A DNA stretch of 38,406 nucleotides from an uncultured Sphingobacteriales bacterium (GTDB lineage: Bacteria; Bacteroidota; Bacteroidia; Chitinophagales; Chitinophagaceae). Positions 24,949 through 33,478 of this stretch are shown piece by piece. The stretch covers positions 1 through 38,406 of the forward strand of contig CAMLFX010000022.1 in assembly GCA_946479435.1 (NCBI GenBank), in the 5' to 3' direction. Below the pieces are notes generated by a model that did no database searches, had not been told where the DNA came from, and worked only from the letters and a program-made list of their open reading frames with translations. Position 1 is the first letter of the stretch, and each line of letters starts with the position of its first letter. Both the position numbers and the translations under genes were made by a program.

Positions 24949-26757
24949 TTATGCTTCTGCTTTCAGCATTTTCTGGAATTTGTTACGGTCGTTCTCATCC
25001 AGCATTATTTTACGCAGGCGTATGCTTTGCGGAGTGATCTCGATACACTCGTCTTGCTGTATGTACTCCATACATTCTTCCAGGCTCATTTGTATTTTTG
25101 GTGCAATACGGTTTGCATCATCGGTACCACTTGCACGCATATTCGTAAGTTTTTTAGGCTCGGTTGCGTTCACGATAAGATCTCCCGGTTTGATGTGCTC
25201 GCCTATTATCTGGCCAGAGTACACTTCTTCGCCCGCATCGATAAAGAATGAACCACGGTCTTGTAATTTATCCATTGAATAACCGGTGGTGCTTGCAGTG
25301 TTCTTAGATAATAGTACACCATTGCTACGTCCAGGTATTGGTCCTTTCCATGGTTTGTATTCGCTAAAGCGGTGTGCCATTACAGCTTCACCTGCAGTCG
25401 CCGTCAGCATGTTTGAGCGCAGGCCTATCAAACCACGAGAAGGGATATCGAATTCAAGGTGTTGCATTTCACCTTTGCTTTCCATGATCAGCATTTCGCC
25501 TTTACGTTGCGTAACCTGGTCGATAACTTTACCACTGAATTCAGATGGTACGTCAACTACCAATACTTCATACGGTTCGCATTTGCGGCCATCAATTTCT
25601 TTAACGATAACTTGTGGCTGACCTACTGTCAATTCGAAACCTTCGCGACGCATAGTTTCTATAAGTACTGACAAGTGAAGGATACCACGGCCATAAACCA
25701 GGAATTTATCCGCATCATCAGTATCCTGTACACGCAGTGCCAGGTTCTTTTCCAATTCTTTATACAGGCGATCGCGTATGTTACGGCTGGTTACGAATTT
25801 ACCTTCGCGGCCAAAGAATGGTGAGTTATTGATGCTGAACTGCATGTTCATTGTAGGCTCATCGATAGCTACTATCGGCAAAGCTTCAGGCGCTTCGAAA
25901 TCAGCAATTGTTTCACCGATCTGGAAACCTTCAATACCTACTACTGCGCAGATATCACCAGCTTTCACTTCAGTTACTCTTTTCTTGCCCATGCCTTCAA
26001 ACACGTACAATTCTTTTACGCGGCTGCGTTCCATTTTACCATCTGCTTTGCAAAGCATAACAGGTTGGTTTTCTTTTATGCTACCACGAATTACACGACC
26101 TACGGCAATACGGCCAAGGAAGGTAGAATAATCTAAAGAAGTGATCTGCATTTGCAGGTTACCTTCAGCTATTTGTGGTTCAGGTACTTTTTCAAGTATA
26201 GTATCTAATAGTGCAGTAATGTTATCTGTTGGTTCTAAAGATGTGTTGAACCAGCCTTGCTTAGAAGAACCATATAATGTAGTAAAGTTCAATTGCTCTT
26301 CGCTGGCATCAAGCTGGAAGAACAATTCAAATACTGCATCGTGCACTTCATCAGGACGGCAGTTTGGTTTATCAACTTTGTTGATGATAACAATTGGTTT
26401 CAGGTTTAACTGAAGTGCTTTTTGCAACACGAAACGTGTTTGCGGCATAGGGCCCTCAAAAGCATCTACCAACAGAACAACACCATCAGCCATTTTCAAT
26501 ACACGTTCAACTTCACCACCAAAATCGGCGTGACCCGGAGTATCAATAACGTTGATCTTAACGTCTTTGTAGGTTACCGAAATGTTTTTACTAAGAATAG
26601 TGATACCCCTTTCTCTTTCAAGATCGTTGCTATCCATTATCAGCTCACCAGTTTCCTGGTTGTCGCGGAATACTTTGGTAGCATGTAGTATCTTATCTAC
26701 AAGCGTGGTTTTGCCATGGTCAACGTGCGCGATGATGGCTATGTTACGAATATTCAT
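24949..26757 (-). CDS. typA: translational GTPase TypA/BipA
   Basis: The 602-residue protein has the full family length. The GTPase domain shows [15 protein letters not shown] (G1), [11 protein letters not shown] (G2), [16 protein letters not shown] (G3) and [11 protein letters not shown] (G4), followed by EF-G-like domains and the TypA-specific C-terminal part ([36 protein letters not shown]). TypA binds ribosomes and helps assembly of the large subunit and growth under stress or cold. It has its own -7 element (26843-26836), a leader of roughly 70 bases, and a strong terminator, so it looks like a single-gene unit. Confidence 0.98.
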   Translation of the reverse strand: MNIRNIAIIAHVDHGKTTLVDKILHATKVFRDNQETGELIMDSNDLERERGITILSKNISVTYKDVKINVIDTPGHADFGGEVERVLKMADGVVLLVDAFEGPMPQTRFVLQKALQLNLKPIVIINKVDKPNCRPDEVHDAVFELFFQLDASEEQLNFTTLYGSSKQGWFNTSLEPTDNITALLDTILEKVPEPQIAEGNLQMQITSLDYSTFLGRIAVGRVIRGSIKENQPVMLCKADGKMERSRVKELYVFEGMGKKRVTEVKAGDICAVVGIEGFQIGETIADFEAPEALPIVAIDEPTMNMQFSINNSPFFGREGKFVTSRNIRDRLYKELEKNLALRVQDTDDADKFLVYGRGILHLSVLIETMRREGFELTVGQPQVIVKEIDGRKCEPYEVLVVDVPSEFSGKVIDQVTQRKGEMLIMESKGEMQHLEFDIPSRGLIGLRSNMLTATAGEAVMAHRFSEYKPWKGPIPGRSNGVLLSKNTASTTGYSMDKLQDRGSFFIDAGEEVYSGQIIGEHIKPGDLIVNATEPKKLTNMRASGTDDANRIAPKIQMSLEECMEYIQQDECIEITPQSIRLRKIMLDENDRNKFQKMLKAEA

Positions 26758-26835
26758 GTTAAAATGTTATTGGCCCCTCTTAGCTCCATATTCTTTTTCA
26801 CAGATGAATTTCTCAGGGGGCTGTAAAAAGTTGCG

Positions 26836-26843
26836 CAAAGGTA
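26836..26843 (-). promoter_or_regulatory. TAnnTTTG -7 promoter element for typA
   Basis: The minus strand reads TACCTTTG, a full match, 79 bases upstream of the ATG at 26757. This leaves a leader of about 70 bases, longer than for most genes in the window. Confidence 0.55.
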
Positions 26844-27024
26844 CGGAAAAATATGTGTTATAAGGACAATACTAATACGTTAAATAAATATTAGTAAGGA
26901 GACTACTTCATTGGGAATTTAACTTAGCCCGGGATTGTTGGGTCGATCACTTCCCCTTAAGGGACAGTAAAATTATATGCAAAAGCCATGGACAACAAAA
27001 GAACTATATAAATATGTTTTTTTG

Positions 27025-27411
27025 TTAGTTTAGCTTAAAGGGGGCGACAAGCTGAAACTCAGGTATAGCAACGCTGAATTCTGTTTTGTTGTATAAGTTT
27101 TCCATTTGGTAGGTACCATACATTTTGCCAATATCGGTACTGATATTAGCCGCAGAAACATACTGATAATTAGCCCCAGGCTCAATTATAGGCTGCTGGC
27201 CTACTACGCCTTCGCCTTCAACCTCGCGGTGCGTGCCATTCGTTTCAACAATATGCCAGTGCCGACGGTGCAGCATGACGGGGAATGCGCTTGTATTTTC
27301 GATAGTAATGCGATAAGCAAAAAAATATTCGCTATTTACCGGGCTTGATTGTGATGGCTGATAAAATGTTTCTACCATTACGTTCACTCCTTCTGTAATC
27401 TGTTGCACCAT
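27025..27411 (-). CDS. apaG: ApaG domain protein
   Basis: The 128-residue protein matches ApaG along its length: YFFAYRITIENTS, HRRHWHIVETNG, then VEGEGVVGQQPIIEPGANYQYVS and MYGTYQME. ApaG is a fibronectin-III-like beta-sandwich; Salmonella mutants link it to cobalt resistance and magnesium efflux, but its biochemical role is not settled. It lies 52 bases downstream of recX on the same strand and is the probable last gene of an mnmG-recX-apaG unit. The roughly 260 bases between it and the typA start hold no gene or clear terminator that I can see. Confidence 0.95.
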   Translation of the reverse strand: MVQQITEGVNVMVETFYQPSQSSPVNSEYFFAYRITIENTSAFPVMLHRRHWHIVETNGTHREVEGEGVVGQQPIIEPGANYQYVSAANISTDIGKMYGTYQMENLYNKTEFSVAIPEFQLVAPFKLN

Positions 27412-27463
27412 AGCTTTGAGTCTTTACTTATTTAAGTATATACCAATTATTATGCCGATAGGT

Positions 27464-27916
27464 CTAGCTGTTCTTTAAATCTTCGATAAATAACAGTACC
27501 TGCTTAGTTTCGTAGCCTTTCTGCACCATATAGTTATAAGCTTTCTTTTTCTTTATAAAGATGTTCTTTTCACCTTTCAATTCAGCCCATTTTCTGTCAA
27601 GCAACTTCTTCAGACTTATTTCATATTCCTCTTCATCAATTTCTGTCAGGGCTTTCTTTATACAATAATCAGATATCTGGTCGAACTTCAGTGCCTGTAT
27701 TATTTTCTGTTTACCCCAGCCTTTCATCCTGAATTTACCTCTTGCTATGGCACGTGCATATCTTTCTTCATTCACTAAGCCTAACTCTACCATTTTCGCT
27801 ACCAATTCTTCTACTTCATCTTTGTAGCTGCCCAATTCATAGAGTTTATTGCGAACTTCTTTCTGGCAACGCTCCTGATACTGACAGTAATTGGTGATAG
27901 CTGCTAACCTTTCCAT
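27464..27916 (-). CDS. recX: regulatory protein RecX
   Basis: The 150-residue protein shows the RecX three-helix repeats: YCQYQERCQKEVRNKLYELG, then LVAKMVELGLVNEERYARAIARGKFRMKGWGKQKI in outline, and a third repeat with YNYMVQKGYETKQVLLFIEDL. RecX binds RecA filaments and limits recombination and SOS activity. Here it is separated from any recA and instead starts 2 bases after the mnmG stop, so it is transcribed with mnmG. Confidence 0.93.
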   Translation of the reverse strand: MERLAAITNYCQYQERCQKEVRNKLYELGSYKDEVEELVAKMVELGLVNEERYARAIARGKFRMKGWGKQKIIQALKFDQISDYCIKKALTEIDEEEYEISLKKLLDRKWAELKGEKNIFIKKKKAYNYMVQKGYETKQVLLFIEDLKNS

Positions 27917-27918
27917 AT

Positions 27919-29787
27919 TTATCTACCCATATATACCAGCAATATTTGCACATCGCTTGGGTTAACCCCACTTATACGACTTGCCTGTCCAATGGTCTGG
28001 GGGCGTATTTTGGTCAATTTTTGACGGGCTTCGGTAGAAAGAGCGTTAATTTTGAGATAATCGAAGCTATCAGGGATAGTGAGGCCTTCCAAAGCGCTCA
28101 TTTTCTTTACCAATTCCCTTTCTTTCTCCATGTACACGTCGTACTTTATCTGAATTTCAGCTTGTTCTAAAATCAACTGGTCAGTTTCTGCCAAAGTATC
28201 TTTCAATCCTTCTATGTTCTCGCAAAGATCATTAATACCTATTCCCGGTCGCAGCAATAATTTATTAGCACGTGTACGCTCGTTTAATAAAGCATTACCG
28301 GTATTTTCCAGAAACTGATTAGCCATTGCCGGTTCTACGGCAAATTCACTCAATTTCTTCTTCACTTCTTCTACTTTATCCAGTTTTGCTTTGGTCAATG
28401 CCATTCTTTCTTCTGTAGCAAGTCCAATATTGTATCCTAATTCAGTAAGGCGAAAGTCTGCATTGTCCTGGCGAAGCAGTGTGCGGTACTCTGCACGACT
28501 GGTAAACATGCGGTAAGGTTCGTCGGTACCCTTGTTTATAAGGTCATCAATAAGCACGCCTATATAGGCTTCGCTACGCTTAAGCACGAAAGGCTCTTGT
28601 GAGTGGGCATTCCTGCTGGCATTTATACCCGCCATTAAACCCTGACAAGCTGCTTCTTCATAACCTGTAGTGCCATTTATTTGTCCGGCGAAGAATAAAT
28701 TCTTGATCAGCTTGGTTTCAAGGGTGAATGTTAGCTGGGTAGGCGGAAAATAATCGTATTCAATAGCATAACCCGGGCGGAAGAACTTACAGTTTTCAAA
28801 TCCCGGAACCATGCTAAGTGCTTTATATTGTACTTCTTCAGGTAATGAAGTACTAAATCCATTCACATATATCTCTACAGTATTCCATCCTTCAGGTTCT
28901 ACAAACAACTGATGGCGGTCTTTTTCGGCGAACCGAGTTACCTTATCTTCTATACTAGGACAATATCTTGGTCCGCTACCTTGTATGCGGCCCTGGTACA
29001 TGGGAGATTTATCGAAACCGGTCTTTAGAATGTCGTGTACTTCCTGACTAGTATATGTAATCCAGCAGTTTCTTTGTTGTTCCGGTTTAATTCTGTCTAT
29101 TGGGAGATAGGAAAAGCCAACTATTTCTTCATCACCATCCTGCTTCTCCATCTTGTTGTAGTCAAGACTACGTCCATCAATACGTGGAGGTGTACCAGTT
29201 TTAAGCCTATCGCTTTCAAAACCCAGTTCAACGAGCTGTTCTGTAATACCAGTAGCGCCTTTTTCGCCCATGCGGCCACCACCAAATTGCTTCTCACCTA
29301 CGTGTATTACCCCATTAAGGAACGTACCATTAGTTAAAACGACTGAGTTTGCTCTTATTTCCTGACCCATACCTGTAACTACGCCTTCAATTGTTCCACG
29401 TGAAACAATTAGGCCTTTTACCATATCCTGCCAAAAAGAAACATTAGAGGTATTTTCCAGCATTTCTCTCCAGGTAGAAGCAAATAGCATACGATCATTT
29501 TGCGTACGAGGGCTCCACATACCTGGGCCTTTAGACTTGTTAAGCATACGGAACTGGATCATGCTCTTATCGCTCACTATACCACTATAACCACCTAAGG
29601 CATCTATTTCACGAACAATTTGTCCTTTTGCTATACCACCCATAGCCGGGTTGCAACTCATCTGGGCTATTGTCTGCATATTCATGGTAATTAACAGAAC
29701 TTTAGAGCCCATATTAGCAGCAGCGGCAGCAGCCTCACAGCCGGCATGACCTGCGCCAACAACTATTACATCAAATTCAGGAAACAT
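27919..29787 (-). CDS. mnmG: tRNA uridine-5-carboxymethylaminomethyl modification enzyme MnmG (GidA)
   Basis: The 622-residue protein has the N-terminal FAD-binding Rossmann motif (VVGAGHAGCEAAAAAANMGS), the MnmG signatures NPAMGGIAKGQIVREIDALGG in outline and GTPPRIDGRSLDY, MFTSRAEYRTLLRQDNAD, and the C-terminal helical domain ending SRISGVNPSDVQILLVYMG. With MnmE it modifies wobble uridine 34 in several tRNAs. It leads the mnmG-recX-apaG unit, with a -7 element only 7 bases from the ATG. A parS-like 16-mer lies inside the gene (29392-29407) and a second just upstream (29835-29850). mnmG/gidA is a classic near-origin gene in many bacteria. Confidence 0.99.
   Translation of the reverse strand: MFPEFDVIVVGAGHAGCEAAAAAANMGSKVLLITMNMQTIAQMSCNPAMGGIAKGQIVREIDALGGYSGIVSDKSMIQFRMLNKSKGPGMWSPRTQNDRMLFASTWREMLENTSNVSFWQDMVKGLIVSRGTIEGVVTGMGQEIRANSVVLTNGTFLNGVIHVGEKQFGGGRMGEKGATGITEQLVELGFESDRLKTGTPPRIDGRSLDYNKMEKQDGDEEIVGFSYLPIDRIKPEQQRNCWITYTSQEVHDILKTGFDKSPMYQGRIQGSGPRYCPSIEDKVTRFAEKDRHQLFVEPEGWNTVEIYVNGFSTSLPEEVQYKALSMVPGFENCKFFRPGYAIEYDYFPPTQLTFTLETKLIKNLFFAGQINGTTGYEEAACQGLMAGINASRNAHSQEPFVLKRSEAYIGVLIDDLINKGTDEPYRMFTSRAEYRTLLRQDNADFRLTELGYNIGLATEERMALTKAKLDKVEEVKKKLSEFAVEPAMANQFLENTGNALLNERTRANKLLLRPGIGINDLCENIEGLKDTLAETDQLILEQAEIQIKYDVYMEKERELVKKMSALEGLTIPDSFDYLKINALSTEARQKLTKIRPQTIGQASRISGVNPSDVQILLVYMGR
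29392..29407. promoter_or_regulatory. parS-like ParB/Spo0J binding site inside mnmG
   Basis: The 16-mer TGTTCCACGTGAAACA is identical to the parS consensus I know from Bacillus subtilis. It falls inside the mnmG coding region, encoding part of IVSRGTIE on the minus strand. A coding-region location is also found for several B. subtilis parS sites. Confidence 0.72.
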
Positions 29788-29794
29788 AAGATTG

Positions 29795-29802
29795 CAAAGG
29801 TA
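29795..29802 (-). promoter_or_regulatory. TAnnTTTG -7 element 7 bases from the mnmG start
   Basis: The minus strand reads TACCTTTG, a full match. The spacer to the ATG at 29787 is 7 bases, so the mRNA is expected to have almost no leader. The parS-like site begins 32 bases further upstream. Confidence 0.55.
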
Positions 29803-29834
29803 AGATGGAACTATGATTTAGAATAATTTAAGAA

Positions 29835-29850
29835 TGTTCCACGTGGAACA
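29835..29850. promoter_or_regulatory. parS-like ParB/Spo0J binding site upstream of mnmG
   Basis: TGTTCCACGTGGAACA is a perfect 16-base inverted repeat that fits the TGTTnCACGTGnAACA parS pattern. It lies between the mnmG promoter and the terminator of the upstream gene, 427 bases from the second such site. Confidence 0.75.
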
Positions 29851-29860
29851 AAACAATAAA

Positions 29861-29889
29861 AAAGGGCGATGATAGTATCATCGCCCTTT
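29861..29889 (-). terminator. rho-independent terminator of the T9SS-tail gene
   Basis: AAAGGGCGATGAT (29861-29873) pairs perfectly with ATCATCGCCCTTT (29877-29889) around a 3-base loop. On the minus strand it is followed by TTTTTATTG. It lies 21 bases beyond the stop of the 650-residue gene and isolates mnmG from it. Confidence 0.92.
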
Positions 29890-29909
29890 ATAAACTGATA
29901 TAGTTAGTC

Positions 29910-31862
29910 CTATTTAACTATCGAAAATTGTTTAACAGTAGGTTTACCATCAACATTGATGATTAAGAAATAAGAACCTGCAGCCAAATTGTTAGTTGGT
30001 ATTTGGTATGTTTCAGTAGTTACATTGCGATGTGCAACTTCACTAATTTTTCTACCAATTTGATCAACTACAGTATAATAAACTTTCTTGGCTTCATTAT
30101 CCAATTTTACTGAAACGTTCATAACGTCAACAGCTGGGTTAGGATACAGCTCGATATTTGGAGCAACAGTATTGTTCACTTCTTTAACGCTAGTAGGGAA
30201 AACTGAAGTTATCCATGAAATACCAGCAACCGCACCTTTACGTTGTTGTGCAAACCTAACAGAATCAGGATTATTAGTAGATTCGAAAGGATACATTAGC
30301 GCAGGATTTGAAGGATCATCAGCAAATGTGATATCGGTACCTGCAAATATTGGAGCAAAGAAATCTTTTGAAGCACCTGTAGTTACATTATTCTTAAAGT
30401 AAGAACGTGGCTGGAAGTTGCTTTGTCCATCGCAACCCAGGAAGGTGTTTGCAGGCATTATAGCAGTTGTCCAGTACCATGAATTGTTTTCAGTAATCAT
30501 TGGTGCATTAGCATTGCTAAAGCTAACAACAGGTAAAGTAAATATTTGCTGTTGTGTATCGCCTTCCACCATTTCGTGTGTAGCAATACCAACTTTAGTA
30601 ACTTCACCAGCTTGCATTACGTCATCGCTGTTAGCATCAGACCATTTCCAGATGATAACATTCAGGATACCGAAATCAACCAGGCTGTTATCTTCAGGAT
30701 CAGCATTTACAGGTGTAGTAACTGAAACCTGAAGGTGTTCTACTTTATAATCACCTTTAGCCACATACATCATAGGGCCAAATACGAACTCGTTACCAGA
30801 AGCAAAACCAAAATAAGAACCATAGTTAGGTTGAGTTTTAGCAAGATCGTAGCTAGTACGAGAGAATGTGTTTGGAGTTACATTCATTGTGTAAGTAGCA
30901 GTGTTATCGTTAGGATATTCGTCAGTTTCGTCAGAAGAAGCTGTGTATTCCAGTTCATAATGGCCTGTGGTAGTTGTATTAGGCAGATTATATATTTTAT
31001 CTATGAATGGAGTTACGATAGAATCGGTAGGAGCGAAAGTAACAATTGGATCAGCCGAAGTGTTTGTATCGAAAACTACTGATGGGTTACCGTTGTCAGG
31101 GAACCATGTAAGTTTTGCAGCAACAACAACATTGTTCAAAGTAGCTGAACCGAAGTTAGCTATAACAGCACCTGGTACGATGCTGTAAGCAGACACGCCA
31201 GATGCATTTGATAACTGAGAATAAGGTATTGCGCTAGCATAGTTAGTAGCACCACCTGTTACTACAATACCAAGATCGTTGGTAAAGTTGTTGCCCCAGA
31301 TAGACAAACTTACTTTAACGTTTACGCTGTTATCCAGTGCATTTTTAAGTATAGCACCTTCAGCTTTAGATATCATGATAACAGGAATATTAACCTGGCT
31401 ACCTACAGCACCAGCACCCATACCAACCGGAGGGCCATCAACATTGTTTACTATGAATACAGCAACAGCACCTGCATCCTGAGCGTTTTTAGCTTTTACA
31501 CCAAATTCGCAATCGCCACGTTGTAACAAAGCAACTTTACCGGCAATAGCAGCACCATTTGTAAGTGTACCACAAGCATCGTAAGGAGCAGTAGCAACAA
31601 GGTCTTTATCTAAAATACCTGTAGCCGGAATATAACTGTTAGGACCCCATTGGCTGGTAGCGTCATCAGGGCCATCTTTAGCAATAGTGTACATTAAGGG
31701 TTTAGCAAGGTTTGTTGGAGCCACTACAGATATCCTGTTACCCACATACTCACTATACCAGTTTGTTTCAAAGTGAGGCATCACTTGTGCCGATGCTACC
31801 TGCGCACTTCCAGACAACAAAGCAAGGGCTAGTGAAAATTTCAAAAAGTTGAATTTTTTCAT
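29910..31862 (-). CDS. secreted protein with protease-associated (PA) domain and T9SS type A sorting tail
   Basis: The 650-residue product has a signal peptide (MKKFNFLKFSLALALLSG, ending near AQVASA). A PA domain is visible at about residues 95-190 (GKVALLQRGDCEFGVKAKNA, DAGAVAVFIVNN, VNIPVIMISKAEGAIL). The middle 350 residues are beta-rich and include CARDB/Ig-like stretches (IVPGAVIANFGSATLNNVVV); I see no peptidase catalytic motif. The last 75 residues form a typical sorting domain (NIELYPNPAVDVMNVSV; YTVVDQIGRKISE; GSYFLIINVDGKPTVKQFSI). It is expected to be exported by Sec, cross the outer membrane through the type IX system and stay at or leave the surface. Function is otherwise unknown. 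Confidence 0.9.
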   Translation of the reverse strand: MKKFNFLKFSLALALLSGSAQVASAQVMPHFETNWYSEYVGNRISVVAPTNLAKPLMYTIAKDGPDDATSQWGPNSYIPATGILDKDLVATAPYDACGTLTNGAAIAGKVALLQRGDCEFGVKAKNAQDAGAVAVFIVNNVDGPPVGMGAGAVGSQVNIPVIMISKAEGAILKNALDNSVNVKVSLSIWGNNFTNDLGIVVTGGATNYASAIPYSQLSNASGVSAYSIVPGAVIANFGSATLNNVVVAAKLTWFPDNGNPSVVFDTNTSADPIVTFAPTDSIVTPFIDKIYNLPNTTTTGHYELEYTASSDETDEYPNDNTATYTMNVTPNTFSRTSYDLAKTQPNYGSYFGFASGNEFVFGPMMYVAKGDYKVEHLQVSVTTPVNADPEDNSLVDFGILNVIIWKWSDANSDDVMQAGEVTKVGIATHEMVEGDTQQQIFTLPVVSFSNANAPMITENNSWYWTTAIMPANTFLGCDGQSNFQPRSYFKNNVTTGASKDFFAPIFAGTDITFADDPSNPALMYPFESTNNPDSVRFAQQRKGAVAGISWITSVFPTSVKEVNNTVAPNIELYPNPAVDVMNVSVKLDNEAKKVYYTVVDQIGRKISEVAHRNVTTETYQIPTNNLAAGSYFLIINVDGKPTVKQFSIVK

Positions 31863-31988
31863 AGATTTTGTTATTATTAATAGTTAATTATACAGACGAA
31901 CGACCAAATTAGCCATTTTTTTGAATTTATGCAAAAAATATGCCGCCTTTCAAGTAAGTAAAGGTTATCGCAGTAAAATATGACAAAA

Positions 31989-32996
31989 CTATAACCCCAG
32001 TTGCTTACTCATTTCAAGCATCCTGTCAATGGGTTTCTTTGCCTGCAACCTTATTTCTTCATCCATCAATATTTCCGGAAGCTCGTATTTCATACACAAA
32101 TAAAGCTTTTCCAACGTATTCAACTTCATGTGCGGGCAATCGTTACATGCACATGCATTATCAGGTGGAGCCGCTATGAAAGTCTTCTCTGGCGAGTTCA
32201 ATTGCATCTGGTGAAGAATGCCACTTTCGGTAGCAACAATGAAACTGTTATACGCCGGATCTTCAGTGTACTTCAGCAACTGGGTTGTAGAGCCAATAAA
32301 ATCTGCAATCTTCAACACTGCTTCCTCGCATTCGGGGTGCGCTATAAGTTTAGCTTCGGGGTGACGTTCTTTTAGCCTGGTAATTTTTTCAAGCGAAAAT
32401 ATTTCATGAACCATACACGCCCCATTCCACAAAAGCATATCTCTTCCGGAAACTTTATTGATATACGCACCCAGGTTTCTATCGGGCGCAAAAATAATCT
32501 TCTGTTCTTCGGGTAAGCTTTCAACAATGAGCCTGGCATTCGATGAGGTGCAAATAATATCGCTTAAAGCTTTTATACCTGCTGAACAATTAATGTAAGA
32601 AATAATTATATGATCAGGATGCTCTTCTTTGAATTTTTTGAACAATGGAGGTGGACAACTGTCGCTTAAGGAACAACCTGCGTGAAGATCGGGTAAAAGG
32701 ACTTTTTTATTGGGATTGAGGATCTTGGCTGTTTCAGCCATGAAATGCACACCTGCAAAAACAATAATATCGGCTTCGGTGCGGGCAGCTTGTTGTGCAA
32801 GCCCTAAACTGTCGCCAATATAATCTGCAATATCCTGTATATCGGGTTCCTGGTAGTAATGTGCAAGTATAACAGCATTCTTTTCCTTCTTCATCCTTTC
32901 TATTTCGGCAAAGAGGTCAAGCGATGGATCAATATCCATATCGACGAAACCTTTTTTGTCAACATCTTGCAAGGCCAGATCAAAATTCACAGACAT
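31989..32996 (-). CDS. nadA: quinolinate synthase NadA
   Basis: The 335-residue protein matches Nad[21 protein letters not shown], the [16 protein letters not shown] region, [70 protein letters not shown] and [19 protein letters not shown]. The three family cysteines that hold the oxygen-sensitive [4Fe-4S] cluster are accounted for in the AGC, CM/CxVH and NDCPHM segments. It condenses iminoaspartate and dihydroxyacetone phosphate to quinolinate for NAD synthesis. nadB and nadC are not in the window. A -7 element lies at 33091-33084, inside the candidate origin region. Confidence 0.98.
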   Translation of the reverse strand: MSVNFDLALQDVDKKGFVDMDIDPSLDLFAEIERMKKEKNAVILAHYYQEPDIQDIADYIGDSLGLAQQAARTEADIIVFAGVHFMAETAKILNPNKKVLLPDLHAGCSLSDSCPPPLFKKFKEEHPDHIIISYINCSAGIKALSDIICTSSNARLIVESLPEEQKIIFAPDRNLGAYINKVSGRDMLLWNGACMVHEIFSLEKITRLKERHPEAKLIAHPECEEAVLKIADFIGSTTQLLKYTEDPAYNSFIVATESGILHQMQLNSPEKTFIAAPPDNACACNDCPHMKLNTLEKLYLCMKYELPEILMDEEIRLQAKKPIDRMLEMSKQLGL

Positions 32997-33083
32997 ATAA
33001 TACTTATAAAGTAATTTATTTAAAAAAAGACTATTACTAATTAGGGGTGTGGATATGGGGAAACAAAAACATTATCCCTATTG

Positions 33084-33091
33084 CAAATCTA
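33084..33091 (-). promoter_or_regulatory. TAnnTTTG -7 promoter element for nadA
   Basis: The minus strand reads TAGATTTG, a full match, 88 bases upstream of the nadA ATG at 32996. This leaves a leader of about 80 bases. Confidence 0.45.
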
Positions 33092-33435
33092 AACAATTAC
33101 ATTCTTACCCATCTTATTCTTTAGTTATCAACATATAAAAGCCTTACCAGGACTACATGCCCACATAAAACGATGATTATGTGAATAACCCAAGGTGTTG
33201 AAAAAATAGTGCATCTTAATATCGTAGTAGCCGGTTTAAAAATAGGTTGCAAACATGTAAATAAAAGTTCAGCAACGTAATCCTGAAAGTTATGGGTGCT
33301 AACCACCTACTTACTGACATAGAATCCACCGTAATTCACATGTAAATAAACCGGGATAAGAAGATATATTAAAAAAACTAAGCCTAACTACTGTAATATT
33401 TATGTATCAGGGCTTTTTCTTCTCATATTTTCTTA

Positions 33436-33443
33436 TAAATTTG
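33436..33443 (+). promoter_or_regulatory. TAnnTTTG -7 promoter element for the PpiD-like gene
   Basis: TAAATTTG is a full match, 35 bases upstream of the ATG at 33479. It lies just inside the right edge of the candidate origin region. Confidence 0.55.
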
Positions 33444-33478
33444 CCGTCCTCACAATATAACATACAACAACCTATAAC

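Larger units (their letters stand above)
32997..33478. other. candidate chromosomal replication origin: AT-rich gene-free region with DnaA-box-like sites
   Basis: This 482-base stretch has no supported gene and separates divergently transcribed nadA and the PpiD-like gene. DnaA-box-like 9-mers (consensus TTATCCACA) are at 33048-33056 (minus ATATCCACA, 8/9), 33125-33133 (plus TTATCAACA, 8/9), 33180-33188 (minus TTATTCACA, full match to TTATnCACA), 33332-33340 (plus TAATTCACA, 7/9) and 33196-33204 (minus TTTTCAACA, 7/9). AT-rich runs at about 33003-33040 and 33360-33380 could serve as unwinding elements. With uniform bases about 0.1 site with at most one mismatch is expected in this length, and three are seen. 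The location is supported by the divergence of gene direction and by the parS-like sites 3.3 kb away. dnaA itself is not in the window. Confidence 0.45.

Noticed and set aside
27750..28270. Further CACGTG cores near 27756 and 28266 (and TTCACGTGC near 20163) as extra parS sites
   Set aside because: The flanks do not match TGTTnC/GnAACA; they are ordinary codon combinations within recX, mnmG and yifB.
33121..33306. 61-codon minus-strand open frame inside the candidate origin
   Set aside because: It starts with GTG, has hydrophobic but unpatterned sequence and no promoter element of its own, and sits among DnaA-box-like sites; treated as chance.
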